Below are positions 38,557 to 48,442 of a stretch of DNA of 64,000 nucleotides, one piece after another. Numbering within the stretch: position 1 is the stretch's first letter; each line of letters opens with the position of its first letter. A program made the translations under genes and the position numbers. The stretch comes from Phycisphaerae bacterium. Lineage in GTDB: Bacteria; Planctomycetota; Phycisphaerae; Sedimentisphaerales; Anaerohalosphaeraceae. The notes beneath the pieces are model-generated. The model did not search any database. It saw only the letters and a list, made by a program, of their open reading frames with translations, and was not told the DNA's origin. Where the stretch lies: the NCBI GenBank assembly GCA_029858345.1, contig JAOUFG010000003.1, positions 1 to 64,000 of the forward strand, read 5' to 3'.

Positions 38557-40355
38557 TGACCCAAATCTATCATAAAAAAGCATGTTGTTGGTTTTATAAA
38601 TCAGGCAGCAGCACATCCCAGGCAGGCGGCTGTACTAAAGAGTTCCTGGACAACCACAATGGCGATGTCTCGCTGGTGATGAGTCCGACGGGCCAGCCCA
38701 AACAGAACGCTACTGCAGATGCAGTCAATGATTTCGATACCGAAACGGCCCAATTAACGGCTGTTGGGCTGGACACAAATGTGCTGGCTGGTTTAATCGC
38801 ACGAATCAACAATTCGTTTTGTGAAGTTGTTAGTGTCAATCCTGATACCATCGGCGTGGACCAATGGGCCGGAAAAACCGAATATCTCTGGACGGATACC
38901 AACGGTGTCAATTCTATCATCTACCCTGATGATGACAGTCTCTACTCGGTCGGAGACTATGTTCATGTCAAGGGAACCAATGGTCAGGTCGCGGATGGCA
39001 CCTATGAAATCTTATCGATTGAGTATGGGGGTCTTGAAATTGACGACGGTATGTCCGTTTATGATAACGATTGGGGAAATCTTTATGCTGCACCGGAGTC
39101 ACTATCCAGTATCAATATTGTCATCGGTGGTGCCTATAATGACCTACAGGATGTGCTGAATATTCCCGATGCGTATTATCACAATCAGTGGATTTTCTTT
39201 AATGAGGAAATCGCACCGTCAGTTCTGATTAACGGCTCGGCCTATTATATCTATTCGAGCCATGATGGTGAAGCCGCCAATAATACCAAGCTCTACATCG
39301 TCGGATACAACACCTATGCTTATGACTGCCTGCCCGATGGCTACGGTTATTTTCCTGAGGGTACTCAAAATGCCAGTACACACTACAAAACGGCATTAGA
39401 GCGTGCCAAAAATCCATCCGATGCCGCCATCAAAGCAGACCTGCCGACAGCAACCACGAAAAATATTACAGATAACTGGGGTCGCATCTTCCGTGTGTAC
39501 ACCAGCGCCGAAAATGTTCAGTTCATGTGCATCTATTTTGAGGTCGCTGTCTATCACTGGCCGATTCTGGCGGATAATGAAACCACCGGATCACTGTTTG
39601 TCAAACATTGCGCTGGGGGGCATGTCAGTTACGACGCAGCACCAGCCTTTTACGGCGGCCAAATTGTTCGGGTTAATGATGCCGCGACCGGAGGCGGAAT
39701 TTTTGATAGCTTCTTCAAGGGTGTGGAAATGTTTAACGGCACCACGCCGACGGTCGATAGTTCCGGTGACTGGGAGTTTGCCTACAATGTTGGCATCTAT
39801 ACCAGCAATATCAATCCTGATTATTCCGGTCCGGTGGTTCACCACAATATCTTTGTCAAAAGCAACTGGGGTGTCTCGTCGGTCGCCCGCTCGTATCAGA
39901 ATGTATTTAACAATATTTTCTATCTGTGCCGCCAGGCCGGACTGCATTTAAATGGAACCGAAGCGCGAATGCGGGCTTGGAACAATATTATCGTCATGGA
40001 TGAAACCAGCGGTATTTTTAATGGACTCTTTCGTATCAGCGCCGGTGGTACGCTGGATTATTTTGATTATAACTGCTACTGCAATCAGAATGGTCAACCT
40101 GTGACGGTCTTTGCGTTCGATACCCAAACCAACCTCAGCTTTAACTTCGACAATCTCAAAAAAGGCCCCCACGACATCGAGAAAGACCCGCTCTTCATGG
40201 ACCCGGACAATTGGGATTTTCGATTACGGGAAAATAGTCCCTGTATTGGCATGGGCCGACCGGATATGCAGGGCAACCCCGCGACCATTGGTCCCTATCT
40301 CGAAAAACAGACCGTCGGCCTCTATGGAAAAAACAAAAGTCTCTATGGCGTCTAA
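38556..40355 (+). CDS. right-handed beta-helix (tail-spike-like) protein
   Basis: VVHHNIFVKSNWGVSSVARSYQNVFNNIFYLCRQAGLHLNG..RAWNNIIVMDETSG..FDYNCYC..DPLFMDPDNWDFRLRENSPCIGMG. Confidence 0.75.
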   Translation: MTQIYHKKACCWFYKSGSSTSQAGGCTKEFLDNHNGDVSLVMSPTGQPKQNATADAVNDFDTETAQLTAVGLDTNVLAGLIARINNSFCEVVSVNPDTIGVDQWAGKTEYLWTDTNGVNSIIYPDDDSLYSVGDYVHVKGTNGQVADGTYEILSIEYGGLEIDDGMSVYDNDWGNLYAAPESLSSINIVIGGAYNDLQDVLNIPDAYYHNQWIFFNEEIAPSVLINGSAYYIYSSHDGEAANNTKLYIVGYNTYAYDCLPDGYGYFPEGTQNASTHYKTALERAKNPSDAAIKADLPTATTKNITDNWGRIFRVYTSAENVQFMCIYFEVAVYHWPILADNETTGSLFVKHCAGGHVSYDAAPAFYGGQIVRVNDAATGGGIFDSFFKGVEMFNGTTPTVDSSGDWEFAYNVGIYTSNINPDYSGPVVHHNIFVKSNWGVSSVARSYQNVFNNIFYLCRQAGLHLNGTEARMRAWNNIIVMDETSGIFNGLFRISAGGTLDYFDYNCYCNQNGQPVTVFAFDTQTNLSFNFDNLKKGPHDIEKDPLFMDPDNWDFRLRENSPCIGMGRPDMQGNPATIGPYLEKQTVGLYGKNKSLYGV

Positions 40356-40370
40356 GGAAGGAATCTCTTC

Positions 40371-40727
40371 ATGAGTGAACATGCATTTATTTTGTACGGA
40401 AGTTATCAAAATCCCTACCTGCGAGCGGTTCGAATTTCAGATGGACTTGTGTTTGATGTCGCCGCAGGTCAGTTGGCCCAATCGCCTGCCTGGGCAGATA
40501 CCGCGATTCCATTAGGGGCTAAAAACGCCGTTATCAACGGCTGGCCGGTGGATTTGCCGGAACTACCGTATGGGGCTTATGACCTTCAGTTATATGATGC
40601 GGCTGCGCCGTCGCAGTCTGACGCGATGATTGCCGGATGGCGGCTGGTGATGCCGCATAAACTGCTGGTCAATCCCACGGAGTTTCCATTGGATGTGTTC
40701 GGTCGAATCCGAACCACACCCGCATAA
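40371..40727 (+). CDS. hypothetical phage structural protein
   Basis: Position. Confidence 0.5.
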   Translation: MSEHAFILYGSYQNPYLRAVRISDGLVFDVAAGQLAQSPAWADTAIPLGAKNAVINGWPVDLPELPYGAYDLQLYDAAAPSQSDAMIAGWRLVMPHKLLVNPTEFPLDVFGRIRTTPA

Positions 40728-41155
40728 TGGCTGGTTTCAAACTTAAATACCTGTTCTTTGACAGTCCCAAGGTGGTTCGGGCCGTCGAAAAATCCACCCG
40801 GAAGGTGCTCTCGAAGTTCGGAGCGTTTGTTCGGCGAACGGCAAAACAGAGTATTCGCAAGCGAAAGAAAGCATCTGCTCCTGGGACACCTCCATCCAGT
40901 CATATAGGACTTTTAAAGCGGTTTATTTTCTTCGGGTATGACACACAAAAACGCAGTGTTGTCATTGGTCCTACACGGCTGACGGAAAATAACCGAGGGG
41001 AGGCACCCTCAATTCTGGAGTACGGCGGCCGGACAACCGTTCAGGGTAACAAGAAAAAAACTCGCGTGCGAATCCGATCCCGACCGTTCATGGGACCGGC
41101 CTTCGAGAAAGAAAAACCCAACCTTCCCTCTTTGTGGAAAAACTCAATCAAATAG
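40727..41155 (+). CDS. HK97 gp10-like/tail-completion protein
   Basis: Basic, RTAKQSIRKRKKASAPGTPPSSH..RVRIRSRPFMGPAFEKEKP. Confidence 0.6.
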   Translation: MAGFKLKYLFFDSPKVVRAVEKSTRKVLSKFGAFVRRTAKQSIRKRKKASAPGTPPSSHIGLLKRFIFFGYDTQKRSVVIGPTRLTENNRGEAPSILEYGGRTTVQGNKKKTRVRIRSRPFMGPAFEKEKPNLPSLWKNSIK

Positions 41156-41167
41156 GAGAATACTTCA

Positions 41168-41617
41168 ATGGCAGATTTTTTATTGGGCATGAATGCCAAG
41201 ATTTACCAGGGCGCAGCAGCGGCAGACCCGTCCACCTTGGACCCGGCGACATTGACCGAAATGGGCAACGTCAAAGACGTAACATTGTCGCTGGAAGCGG
41301 GCGAGGCGGACATCACCACACGCGCCAACAGCGGCTGGCGTGCGACCGCACCGACCCTGCGGGAATGCAGTTGTGAATTTGAGATGGTCTGGAAGCCCGG
41401 TGATGCGGGATTTGAAGCGATCAAGTCGGCATTCCTGTCGGCAGGCACTGTCGCCTTAGCGGTTTTGACCGGGGCACACAATGAATCCGGTGCCGAAGGT
41501 CCGGTGGGCAACTGGTCCATCACCAACTTCTCGCGAAGTGAAGCCCTCGAAGAAGCCGTCACCGTCAGCGTCACCGCCAAACTGGCCGCGTTCGGTCAGT
41601 GGTTTGAGGCCGCATAA
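41168..41617 (+). CDS. major tail tube protein
   Basis: MNAKIYQGAAA..VKDVTLSLEAGEADITTRANSGWRATAPTLRECSCEFEMVWKPGD; position upstream of chaperone and tape measure. Confidence 0.8.
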   Translation: MADFLLGMNAKIYQGAAAADPSTLDPATLTEMGNVKDVTLSLEAGEADITTRANSGWRATAPTLRECSCEFEMVWKPGDAGFEAIKSAFLSAGTVALAVLTGAHNESGAEGPVGNWSITNFSRSEALEEAVTVSVTAKLAAFGQWFEAA

Positions 41618-41642
41618 CTTTTTCTAATGAAAGGACACATCG

Positions 41643-42113
41643 ATGAAGACATTTAAGGATGCCGCCGGACGGACCTGGACGATTGCACTGAATCTGGGGA
41701 CCGCAATACAGGTCAAAGATAAATTGGGTATTGACCTTTTGCGGCCGGAAGATGGTGACCCGCCGCTTTTGACGCAGTTGGGTACTGATGAGATGCTTTT
41801 GGGTGAGGTGTTGTGTGCGTTACTGGATTCTCAGTTTGAAAAACACAATGTCACCGATGCGGATGTACGGATGTCGTTTGATGGTTCCACTCTCCTGGCC
41901 GCACAGAAAGCCTTTTATGAGGAACTGATCGATTTTTTCCGCAGCCGCGGCCGGACCGACCGAGCCAAGGCGGTCGCGGCTCAGATGCAGCTCATCGACA
42001 AGGCAACCAACGCCATCGAAGCAAAAATCGAAGCGATGGACCTGGACAACCTGATCGATGGTGCACTGTCTGGCACATTGCCGGATACCTCGGGATTGAC
42101 CCCCGTTCCTTAA
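41643..42113 (+). CDS. tail assembly chaperone-like protein
   Basis: MKTFKDAAGRTWTIALNLGTAIQVKDKLGIDLL; position. Confidence 0.7.
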   Translation: MKTFKDAAGRTWTIALNLGTAIQVKDKLGIDLLRPEDGDPPLLTQLGTDEMLLGEVLCALLDSQFEKHNVTDADVRMSFDGSTLLAAQKAFYEELIDFFRSRGRTDRAKAVAAQMQLIDKATNAIEAKIEAMDLDNLIDGALSGTLPDTSGLTPVP

Positions 42114-42133
42114 CTCTGCGTCAACTGCTCTGG

Positions 42134-42346
42134 ATGGCCGAAGGACACCATCGCGACGCCTGGCAGCATACCGCCTCGTTGATGGCGCTGATTGCCAATG
42201 TCAATCGCGATCCCAAAAAAACACGCGCATTCAAACCATCGGACTTTAATCCCTATGTTCCAAAAACATCCCGGCCGGATGTGATTGTCGTTACCAAAGA
42301 AAACATTTCACTACTCAAACGCGCTTTTATTGGAGACAAAAAATGA
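42134..42346 (+). CDS. tail assembly chaperone second ORF (possible -1 frameshift extension)
   Basis: In the -1 frame relative to 41643-42113. Open upstream frame reads SLTLRQLLWMAEGHHRDAWQHTASLMALIANVNRDPKK. Confidence 0.55.
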   Translation: MAEGHHRDAWQHTASLMALIANVNRDPKKTRAFKPSDFNPYVPKTSRPDVIVVTKENISLLKRAFIGDKK

Positions 42347-42867
42347 AAAATGATGTATTGCACTCGGTATTGAATTGGATGGACCACAACCGTTACACCA
42401 TCGCTTCGGTGCTGGTCTTTATCCTGACGATGGGAATTGTTGTCAATCTGAGCGGCTGCGAATCGGCCACATCGGGTCTGGTTGCAGCCGCTGACGGCAC
42501 GGCTGTCAAGGTTTCCCGCAGCGAATTTCAGCGACAGGCACTGGTCGGCGAGAAAGACTTTGCCGTCCGACGCATCGAACTGGATGGATTAGCGGCCAAA
42601 TTCAATGAAGAAATCAAGGCATTTAATGAACGCATCCAGGCGGGATTGGACGACCTACAGCGACAGGATGAATTTAAGCAGCAGCTTTTTGACACGATTG
42701 GAGTCGTTGCTATCGGCGCTACCGAAGGAACGCTTAATCCCACCGCTTTGGTGCCGATTGGAATCGGTCTACTGGGCGGTGCATTGGGATTAGGTACGTC
42801 AGCGGATAACCGGCGTAAGGATAAGGTCATCACCGACCTAAAGATCAACGCCTTGGCGACGACGTAA
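42343..42867 (+). CDS. membrane-associated hypothetical protein
   Basis: TM YTIASVLVFILTMGIVVNLSGC plus C-terminal glycine-rich hydrophobic segment. Confidence 0.5.
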   Translation: MKNDVLHSVLNWMDHNRYTIASVLVFILTMGIVVNLSGCESATSGLVAAADGTAVKVSRSEFQRQALVGEKDFAVRRIELDGLAAKFNEEIKAFNERIQAGLDDLQRQDEFKQQLFDTIGVVAIGATEGTLNPTALVPIGIGLLGGALGLGTSADNRRKDKVITDLKINALATT

Positions 42868-42869
42868 CC

Positions 42870-43628
42870 ATGATTGCAGTCGACACAGTTCCCTTAAAAC
42901 AAGCCAAACAGCTGTGTTTGGCGTATCACTACAGCGACATCTTCCCGCCGCATTGTATGGTCTGTTTGGGTTTTTATGACGGGCAGGGAATAGGTGGTGT
43001 AGCCATCTGGGGTTGGGGTGTGCGGCCCAAGCACACCATCCAGCTGCTATTTCCGTCGCTGGATACGCCAGATTATTGGGAACTGTGTCGGCTGTGTTGC
43101 CGGGATGATTTGCCCCGAAATACCGAGAGCCAATTGCTCGCAGGCTGTGCTGACTGGTTCCGCCAGAACCAACCCGAGCGAAAGGTGCTGTACACCTGGG
43201 CCGACGGCATTCGCGGCAAGCCCGGCTATGTCTATCAAGGCAGTAACTGGCTCTATGGCGGCTATATCAATACGGAGATTTATCTGACCGAAAACCACGA
43301 GCCGGTCCATCCGCGGTTGATGATTACGCGATTTGGCAGCCGCAGCAAAGAGGTCTGGACCGGTATGGGACTAAGGCGCATTCGCGGTAAGCAGTTCCGG
43401 TACTGTCAGTTTTTATGCGGTCATAAACAGCGAAAAAAACTTCTTGGGGAAAGTCCGATTAACTGGACCAAACGATATCCCAAGCATGACGATTTAGTGT
43501 GGCGTATTGATGCGGGCGAGGGGTCAAGAGAGACCCGCAATCCTCCCAGGATTGAGAGGTCGGGGCAGTTCCGGCAGTCCGCTTTTCATACACCGCTTCC
43601 TCTTTTTGCAGGATTAACCAATGGCTAA
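42870..43628 (+). CDS. Mom-family-like DNA modification protein (adenine methylcarbamoylation type)
   Basis: LAYHYSDIFPPH..GGVAIWGWGVRP..WELCRLCCRDDLPRNTESQLLAGCADWFRQNQPERKVLYTWADGIRGKPGYVYQGSNWLYGGYI. Confidence 0.65.
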   Translation: MIAVDTVPLKQAKQLCLAYHYSDIFPPHCMVCLGFYDGQGIGGVAIWGWGVRPKHTIQLLFPSLDTPDYWELCRLCCRDDLPRNTESQLLAGCADWFRQNQPERKVLYTWADGIRGKPGYVYQGSNWLYGGYINTEIYLTENHEPVHPRLMITRFGSRSKEVWTGMGLRRIRGKQFRYCQFLCGHKQRKKLLGESPINWTKRYPKHDDLVWRIDAGEGSRETRNPPRIERSGQFRQSAFHTPLPLFAGLTNG

Positions 43629-45606
43629 TACCACTTCCATCCGAGCCGGGCGTGCGTTTGTCGAATTGTTTGCTGATGACAGCAAATTGGTGCGGGGTCT
43701 GCGCTCGGCTGAGCACAAACTCCGTGCCTTCGGCAATGGCATCCGCACATTGGGCTTAAAGATGATGGCCATCGGTGCCGGATTGCTCACGCCGCTAATC
43801 GGTTCTGCCAAGGCGTTTAGCAAAATGGGCGATGAGGTCGCCAAAATGAGTAAGCGTACCGGATTATCCGTCGAGACACTTTCTGAATTAAAGTTTGTCG
43901 CTTCTCAGACGGGAACCGAATTTGCGACACTGGAGAATGGTGTCCGCAAGATGCAACGCAGCATCTATGACGCCGGTCGCGGCTTGAGTACTGCCGTCGA
44001 TGCACTGGCGGATTTGGGCTTGACCTATAAGGATCTGGAAGGTCTGTCGCCGGAAGAGCAGTTCAAGCTGCTGGCCGACCGCATCAGCAAAATCAAAGAC
44101 CCCACCAAAAAGGCTGCTATTGCGATGAGTTTGTTTGGTCGGACCGGCACGAATTTACTACCAATGTTCGAACAAGGTGCTGCCGGGATTAATGCCTTGC
44201 AGGAAGAAGCCCGCCGGTTGGGCCTGACCATGCGAAGTGAAGATGCCAAGGCCGCCGAGGATTTTACCGATGCGATGGACAAGCTCTGGAAGGTCGTCAA
44301 AATGACGGCGTTCCATGTCGGTGCAGCATTGGCACCGGCCTTACAGAAAATCACCGATGTCATCACCAATATCGCCGTCAAGATCAATGCCTGGATACAG
44401 CAAAATCATGCGGTTATTGTCAGTATTGGCAAAATTGCATTAGCGGTTATTGCCGGTGGTGCTGCACTGGTGGTGTTGGGTACGGCGATCAGCGGGCTTG
44501 GACTGGCCTTCGGCAAGATCAGTGCGGTGATTACCGGCGTGGGTACGGTGTTTAAGATGCTCGGTTCGGCAATTGCATTTTTAATCTCGCCGATTGGTTT
44601 GGTCATTACGGCTGTTGGTGCCCTGGGCGTGTATCTGGTCTATACCACTGACGTGGCAGGCAAATCCCTGGATTGGCTGGGCCAGAAATTTTCTATTCTC
44701 AAAGATGATGCGATTGCCTCCTATCAGGGGATTGCCGACGCGATGGCCGCTGGCGATATTGCCTTAGCGGCTAAGATTCTGTGGCTGACACTGAAGATGG
44801 AATGGACGCGAGGCGTCAATGTCCTGGAGAAGGCGTGGCTGAACTTCCGCAACTTCTTCATCCGCATCGGGTATGACGCTTTTTATGGCATGGTGGCCGC
44901 CGCCCAGACAGTCTGGCACGGCCTGGAAGTCGGCTGGATTGAAACGACGGCCTTTTTCAGCCGTTGCTGGCAGGGATTTGTATCGTTCTTTGCAAAAACC
45001 TGGGAGAACATCAAGGCCGGGGCACAAAAGGCGTGGAACTGGATTAAATCTCTGTTCGATGATTCTTTCGATCTTCAAACTGAAAACAAGATGGTCGAGG
45101 ACCAGCGTCAACAGGCGATTGGCACCATCGAGGATGAAAAACAACGCAAGCTCGCCGAACGGGAAGCCGAGCGTCAATCGCAGCGGGACCAGGCAGCCCG
45201 GATGAATGATACCACCTTAGAGGAGATCGGCCGCCAACACGCCGAGAAGTACAAAGCTCTGGATGATGAATATGATGCTCGAATGGCCGAGAATACTAAG
45301 GATTTAGAAGCGGCACGGAAAGAATGGAAGGACTCCATCGGCCGGGCTAAGGATAAACGTGCCGAAAAGGAACTGGAAAAACCCGCCGCTGTCGAAAAGG
45401 CTAATACCGCATGGATGGATGTCGGAGATGTTCTGACCGAAGCAGCGAATAAAATCAGCGTCACCGGAACCTTTAACGCCACAGCGGCCTGGGGACTGGG
45501 CACCGGCAGTGCCGCCGACAGAACCGCTAAAGCCAGCGAAGAGACCGCCCGCAATACCAAACGCCTCTTGGATGAGGCCCGCAATAATGGAGCGACGTTT
45601 AGCTAA
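43621..45606 (+). CDS. phage tail tape measure protein
   Basis: RALRSAEHKLRAFGNGIRTLGLKMMAIGAGLLTPLIGSAKAFSKMGDEVAKMSKRTGLSVETLSELKFVASQTG; central TM; coiled coil. Confidence 0.92.
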   Translation: MANTTSIRAGRAFVELFADDSKLVRGLRSAEHKLRAFGNGIRTLGLKMMAIGAGLLTPLIGSAKAFSKMGDEVAKMSKRTGLSVETLSELKFVASQTGTEFATLENGVRKMQRSIYDAGRGLSTAVDALADLGLTYKDLEGLSPEEQFKLLADRISKIKDPTKKAAIAMSLFGRTGTNLLPMFEQGAAGINALQEEARRLGLTMRSEDAKAAEDFTDAMDKLWKVVKMTAFHVGAALAPALQKITDVITNIAVKINAWIQQNHAVIVSIGKIALAVIAGGAALVVLGTAISGLGLAFGKISAVITGVGTVFKMLGSAIAFLISPIGLVITAVGALGVYLVYTTDVAGKSLDWLGQKFSILKDDAIASYQGIADAMAAGDIALAAKILWLTLKMEWTRGVNVLEKAWLNFRNFFIRIGYDAFYGMVAAAQTVWHGLEVGWIETTAFFSRCWQGFVSFFAKTWENIKAGAQKAWNWIKSLFDDSFDLQTENKMVEDQRQQAIGTIEDEKQRKLAEREAERQSQRDQAARMNDTTLEEIGRQHAEKYKALDDEYDARMAENTKDLEAARKEWKDSIGRAKDKRAEKELEKPAAVEKANTAWMDVGDVLTEAANKISVTGTFNATAAWGLGTGSAADRTAKASEETARNTKRLLDEARNNGATFS

Positions 45607-46397
45607 TGGCTGTGACCGTTACTGAAAAATTCCAATCCCGTGATGTGGTCCGTGGCACCAATCCTTCGGCGCAGTTGAATTTTGTCATTCAAGGCACCGA
45701 GGATTATGACGAGGCGCTGACACAACTGGCCAGTAAGGCACCGCAGGCATTCGACAATCTACCGCGCCTGAGCTATGGTATTGAGCCGATTGCCGAGGCA
45801 CTCTGGCTGGGTAATGCCCGGTACGGTTATCAAAGTACCCAGCCAACCGGGGAATCGGTGTATCAATTCGACACCGGCGGCGGCAGTCAACATATCACCC
45901 AAAGCTTAGGAACAGTCCGACGCTATGCACGGCCGGGTGCTGTTGCCGGAAACTTTATGGGTGCCATTGGTGTGACCGCCGATTCGGTCGAAGGCGTCGA
46001 TATTACCGTTCCCGTCTACAGCTTCAGTGAGGTGCACTATAAAAATAGAGCATTTGTGGATGATAATTACAAAGCCACGCTGTTTGAGTTGACCGGAACG
46101 GTCAATAGTCGGAATTTTCGCAAGTATGCCGCCGGAGAAGTTTTGTTTTTAGGGGCCAGTGGCACCAAACGTGGCTCGGATGACTGGGAATTAGTTTATC
46201 GGTTTTCAGCCAGCCCGAATATGTCAGGGATCGTCGTTGGGGATATTGGAGGCATTGCCAAAGCGGGATGGGAATATCTGTGGGTTCAGTATGTCGATGC
46301 CGAGGATTCAAATGCGCAAACTCTCATTAAACAACCCATTTCAGTGCATATTGAGCAGGTGTATCCGTATAAAGATTTTGACCGGTTGAGGTTGTAA
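45606..46397 (+). CDS. phage tail protein (hypothetical)
   Basis: Follows tape measure. Confidence 0.5.
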   Translation: MAVTVTEKFQSRDVVRGTNPSAQLNFVIQGTEDYDEALTQLASKAPQAFDNLPRLSYGIEPIAEALWLGNARYGYQSTQPTGESVYQFDTGGGSQHITQSLGTVRRYARPGAVAGNFMGAIGVTADSVEGVDITVPVYSFSEVHYKNRAFVDDNYKATLFELTGTVNSRNFRKYAAGEVLFLGASGTKRGSDDWELVYRFSASPNMSGIVVGDIGGIAKAGWEYLWVQYVDAEDSNAQTLIKQPISVHIEQVYPYKDFDRLRL

Positions 46398-47155
46398 TGG
46401 CAAAACACGTCACCGCAGGCGAAAAATTCCGGTTTGGAGCCCAGACCTATAACGAACTGAACGGCCTGATCGAGAAAGACCGGCTCAGCGGTCTGTCTAT
46501 GCAGGCCAAAGGCGCTCGCGGGAATAATGATTTTGTATTAGTTAAGAATATCAGCGGTACCGATATTGGGCGTTTTGGTATATTGGGAATTGCGGGAATT
46601 GTGTTCGACCCACAGACGGCGCTTCCTGCGTTTGTCAGCCGTACCGTCTTTACCGGAGAAATGCCTACTGAATCCCACCAGACGGGCAGGTTTTTAATCT
46701 GTGCTGAACCCATCAAGAACGGTGCCATCGGTCGGGCATGGGCGGATGGGATCGTCACAACCCGATTATTTGTCCAGGACGCTTCGCATAACTATGCCAC
46801 GGTTAAACCGGATGATACTACCCAACTCATCAGCGCTGACCAGGGGCTGTGCTATATCCTCTATAAAGAAGCAGGCACTGGTCAAAAATGGGCGGTTCTG
46901 CGGTATGGTTCCACCGGCAACTCCCTGCGGTGGGCATTTTGTTCTGAAGATGCGGGATTCGGGAACACACTGGACTGCTTTCTCGATACCGATGGAACCG
47001 GCACACTCGTGACGGTGTATTTTAAGCTGCTGAATTGCTCGAACATCGAAGATGGTCATTTTACACTGACTGATGGCGTGCCCATCCCGGTCATGAAACG
47101 GGGTGGGAATTGGTGGTGCATTATCCCGATTGAAGGAACGCAGGTGGTCGCATGA
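46397..47155 (+). CDS. phage tail protein (hypothetical)
   Basis: Start/stop contact with neighbour; YNELNGLIEKDRLSGLSMQAKGARGNNDFVLVKN. Confidence 0.5.
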   Translation: MAKHVTAGEKFRFGAQTYNELNGLIEKDRLSGLSMQAKGARGNNDFVLVKNISGTDIGRFGILGIAGIVFDPQTALPAFVSRTVFTGEMPTESHQTGRFLICAEPIKNGAIGRAWADGIVTTRLFVQDASHNYATVKPDDTTQLISADQGLCYILYKEAGTGQKWAVLRYGSTGNSLRWAFCSEDAGFGNTLDCFLDTDGTGTLVTVYFKLLNCSNIEDGHFTLTDGVPIPVMKRGGNWWCIIPIEGTQVVA

Positions 47156-48441
47156 GTAATCCGATTATCCCGCTCTGCCGAAGCATCGATACTGATAGAT
47201 TGTATCGGTCCAATACCGGCTCTGCGAAACTGCTGCGGTGTCTTATGCAGGCATACAACGAACTCAATCTGGGGTGCTTTGTCCCGCAGTTTCCGATTTG
47301 GACCGAGGGCAACAGCTACGAGGTGGGTGATATTATCTTCGGCAGAGGTGAAATCCCGCCTGATTACCTGTATTGCCTGCATATCTGGGAGTGCAAAGTC
47401 GCTCATACTGCATCACAGGCCGACAGGCCAACCACTCAAACAACGCTCAAATGGCGAAAAATAGGTTCAACCCCGACGTATAGCAATCTCATTCCGTACC
47501 CGCCTTGCAGTACATTGTCAAACCCCGATGGTGATTACGGAGGTCTGAACCGTTCCCCGACCGGAATGCTGGTTTCAGTGAGTGGGCTGAATGTACTGAA
47601 TGGCCCTCAAGGACCTGAGAATGCCTGGCATCACGATTACAACGGCGTCTATTGTTTGCACCTTGGCTCGATGTATTGGGCCAGTGGGAGTGCCTGGTAT
47701 ATTGGAGGGCCGATGAATGGGGATTTGGAGTGGACCTTGGAGTTTCAGGTCACAGCGGGACATGGCCATTGCGGCGGTTCCGGATACGACCGTCGTTTCA
47801 GTATTCGCCAGCTAAAAAGGACCATTACGGACAACTGGTGGCAGTGGCATTATCTGTTTTGTGGTTCTGCCCCAATCACCGAATGCGAAACAAGCTACTC
47901 ATTGAGCAATTTGTTTCCACCTCGGCCTGAACCGTTTCCGGCATACGGTACGCCCGAGTATGCTGCCTGGATACAATCGCTTCAACCATCAAAGACGTGT
48001 TGCTGTCCCGAGTACGAATCCTGGCAGTGGCCCTCCTTCAACGGGTATGGCGGACAGCTTTCTTTCCTGGGTTTTTGCGATTATATGTCGGTTGGATATG
48101 ACACATGGGAGGTCAATTATATCAATGGTGGCTCCGCCGCCCACTGCCGATGGCGATTTGCCCTGTGGGGAGGCGTCGATGGCGTCAACACCAAACGAGT
48201 CATCATGAAAGATAACATCGCGTGTGATTTTTTCCGGTATGACTTTCTTGGCAGTGATTGGGATATATTCCAGGGCTGTACGTTAATCCCACTGACACCG
48301 GACGAGAACGGTTTTTTTGAATATACCGTCGAAGTACCTGCCGGTTCGACGGTTTCGGATTTTGGGGTTTCCAATATCAATGCCTATAACTGGAAGTACA
48401 GATATATGGGAGATATTTTAGGCTCAGTGTGGACTTCATAA
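47152..48441 (+). CDS. phage tail-region protein (hypothetical)
   Basis: ATGA overlap with upstream gene. Confidence 0.5.
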   Translation: MSNPIIPLCRSIDTDRLYRSNTGSAKLLRCLMQAYNELNLGCFVPQFPIWTEGNSYEVGDIIFGRGEIPPDYLYCLHIWECKVAHTASQADRPTTQTTLKWRKIGSTPTYSNLIPYPPCSTLSNPDGDYGGLNRSPTGMLVSVSGLNVLNGPQGPENAWHHDYNGVYCLHLGSMYWASGSAWYIGGPMNGDLEWTLEFQVTAGHGHCGGSGYDRRFSIRQLKRTITDNWWQWHYLFCGSAPITECETSYSLSNLFPPRPEPFPAYGTPEYAAWIQSLQPSKTCCCPEYESWQWPSFNGYGGQLSFLGFCDYMSVGYDTWEVNYINGGSAAHCRWRFALWGGVDGVNTKRVIMKDNIACDFFRYDFLGSDWDIFQGCTLIPLTPDENGFFEYTVEVPAGSTVSDFGVSNINAYNWKYRYMGDILGSVWTS

Positions 48442-48442
48442 A

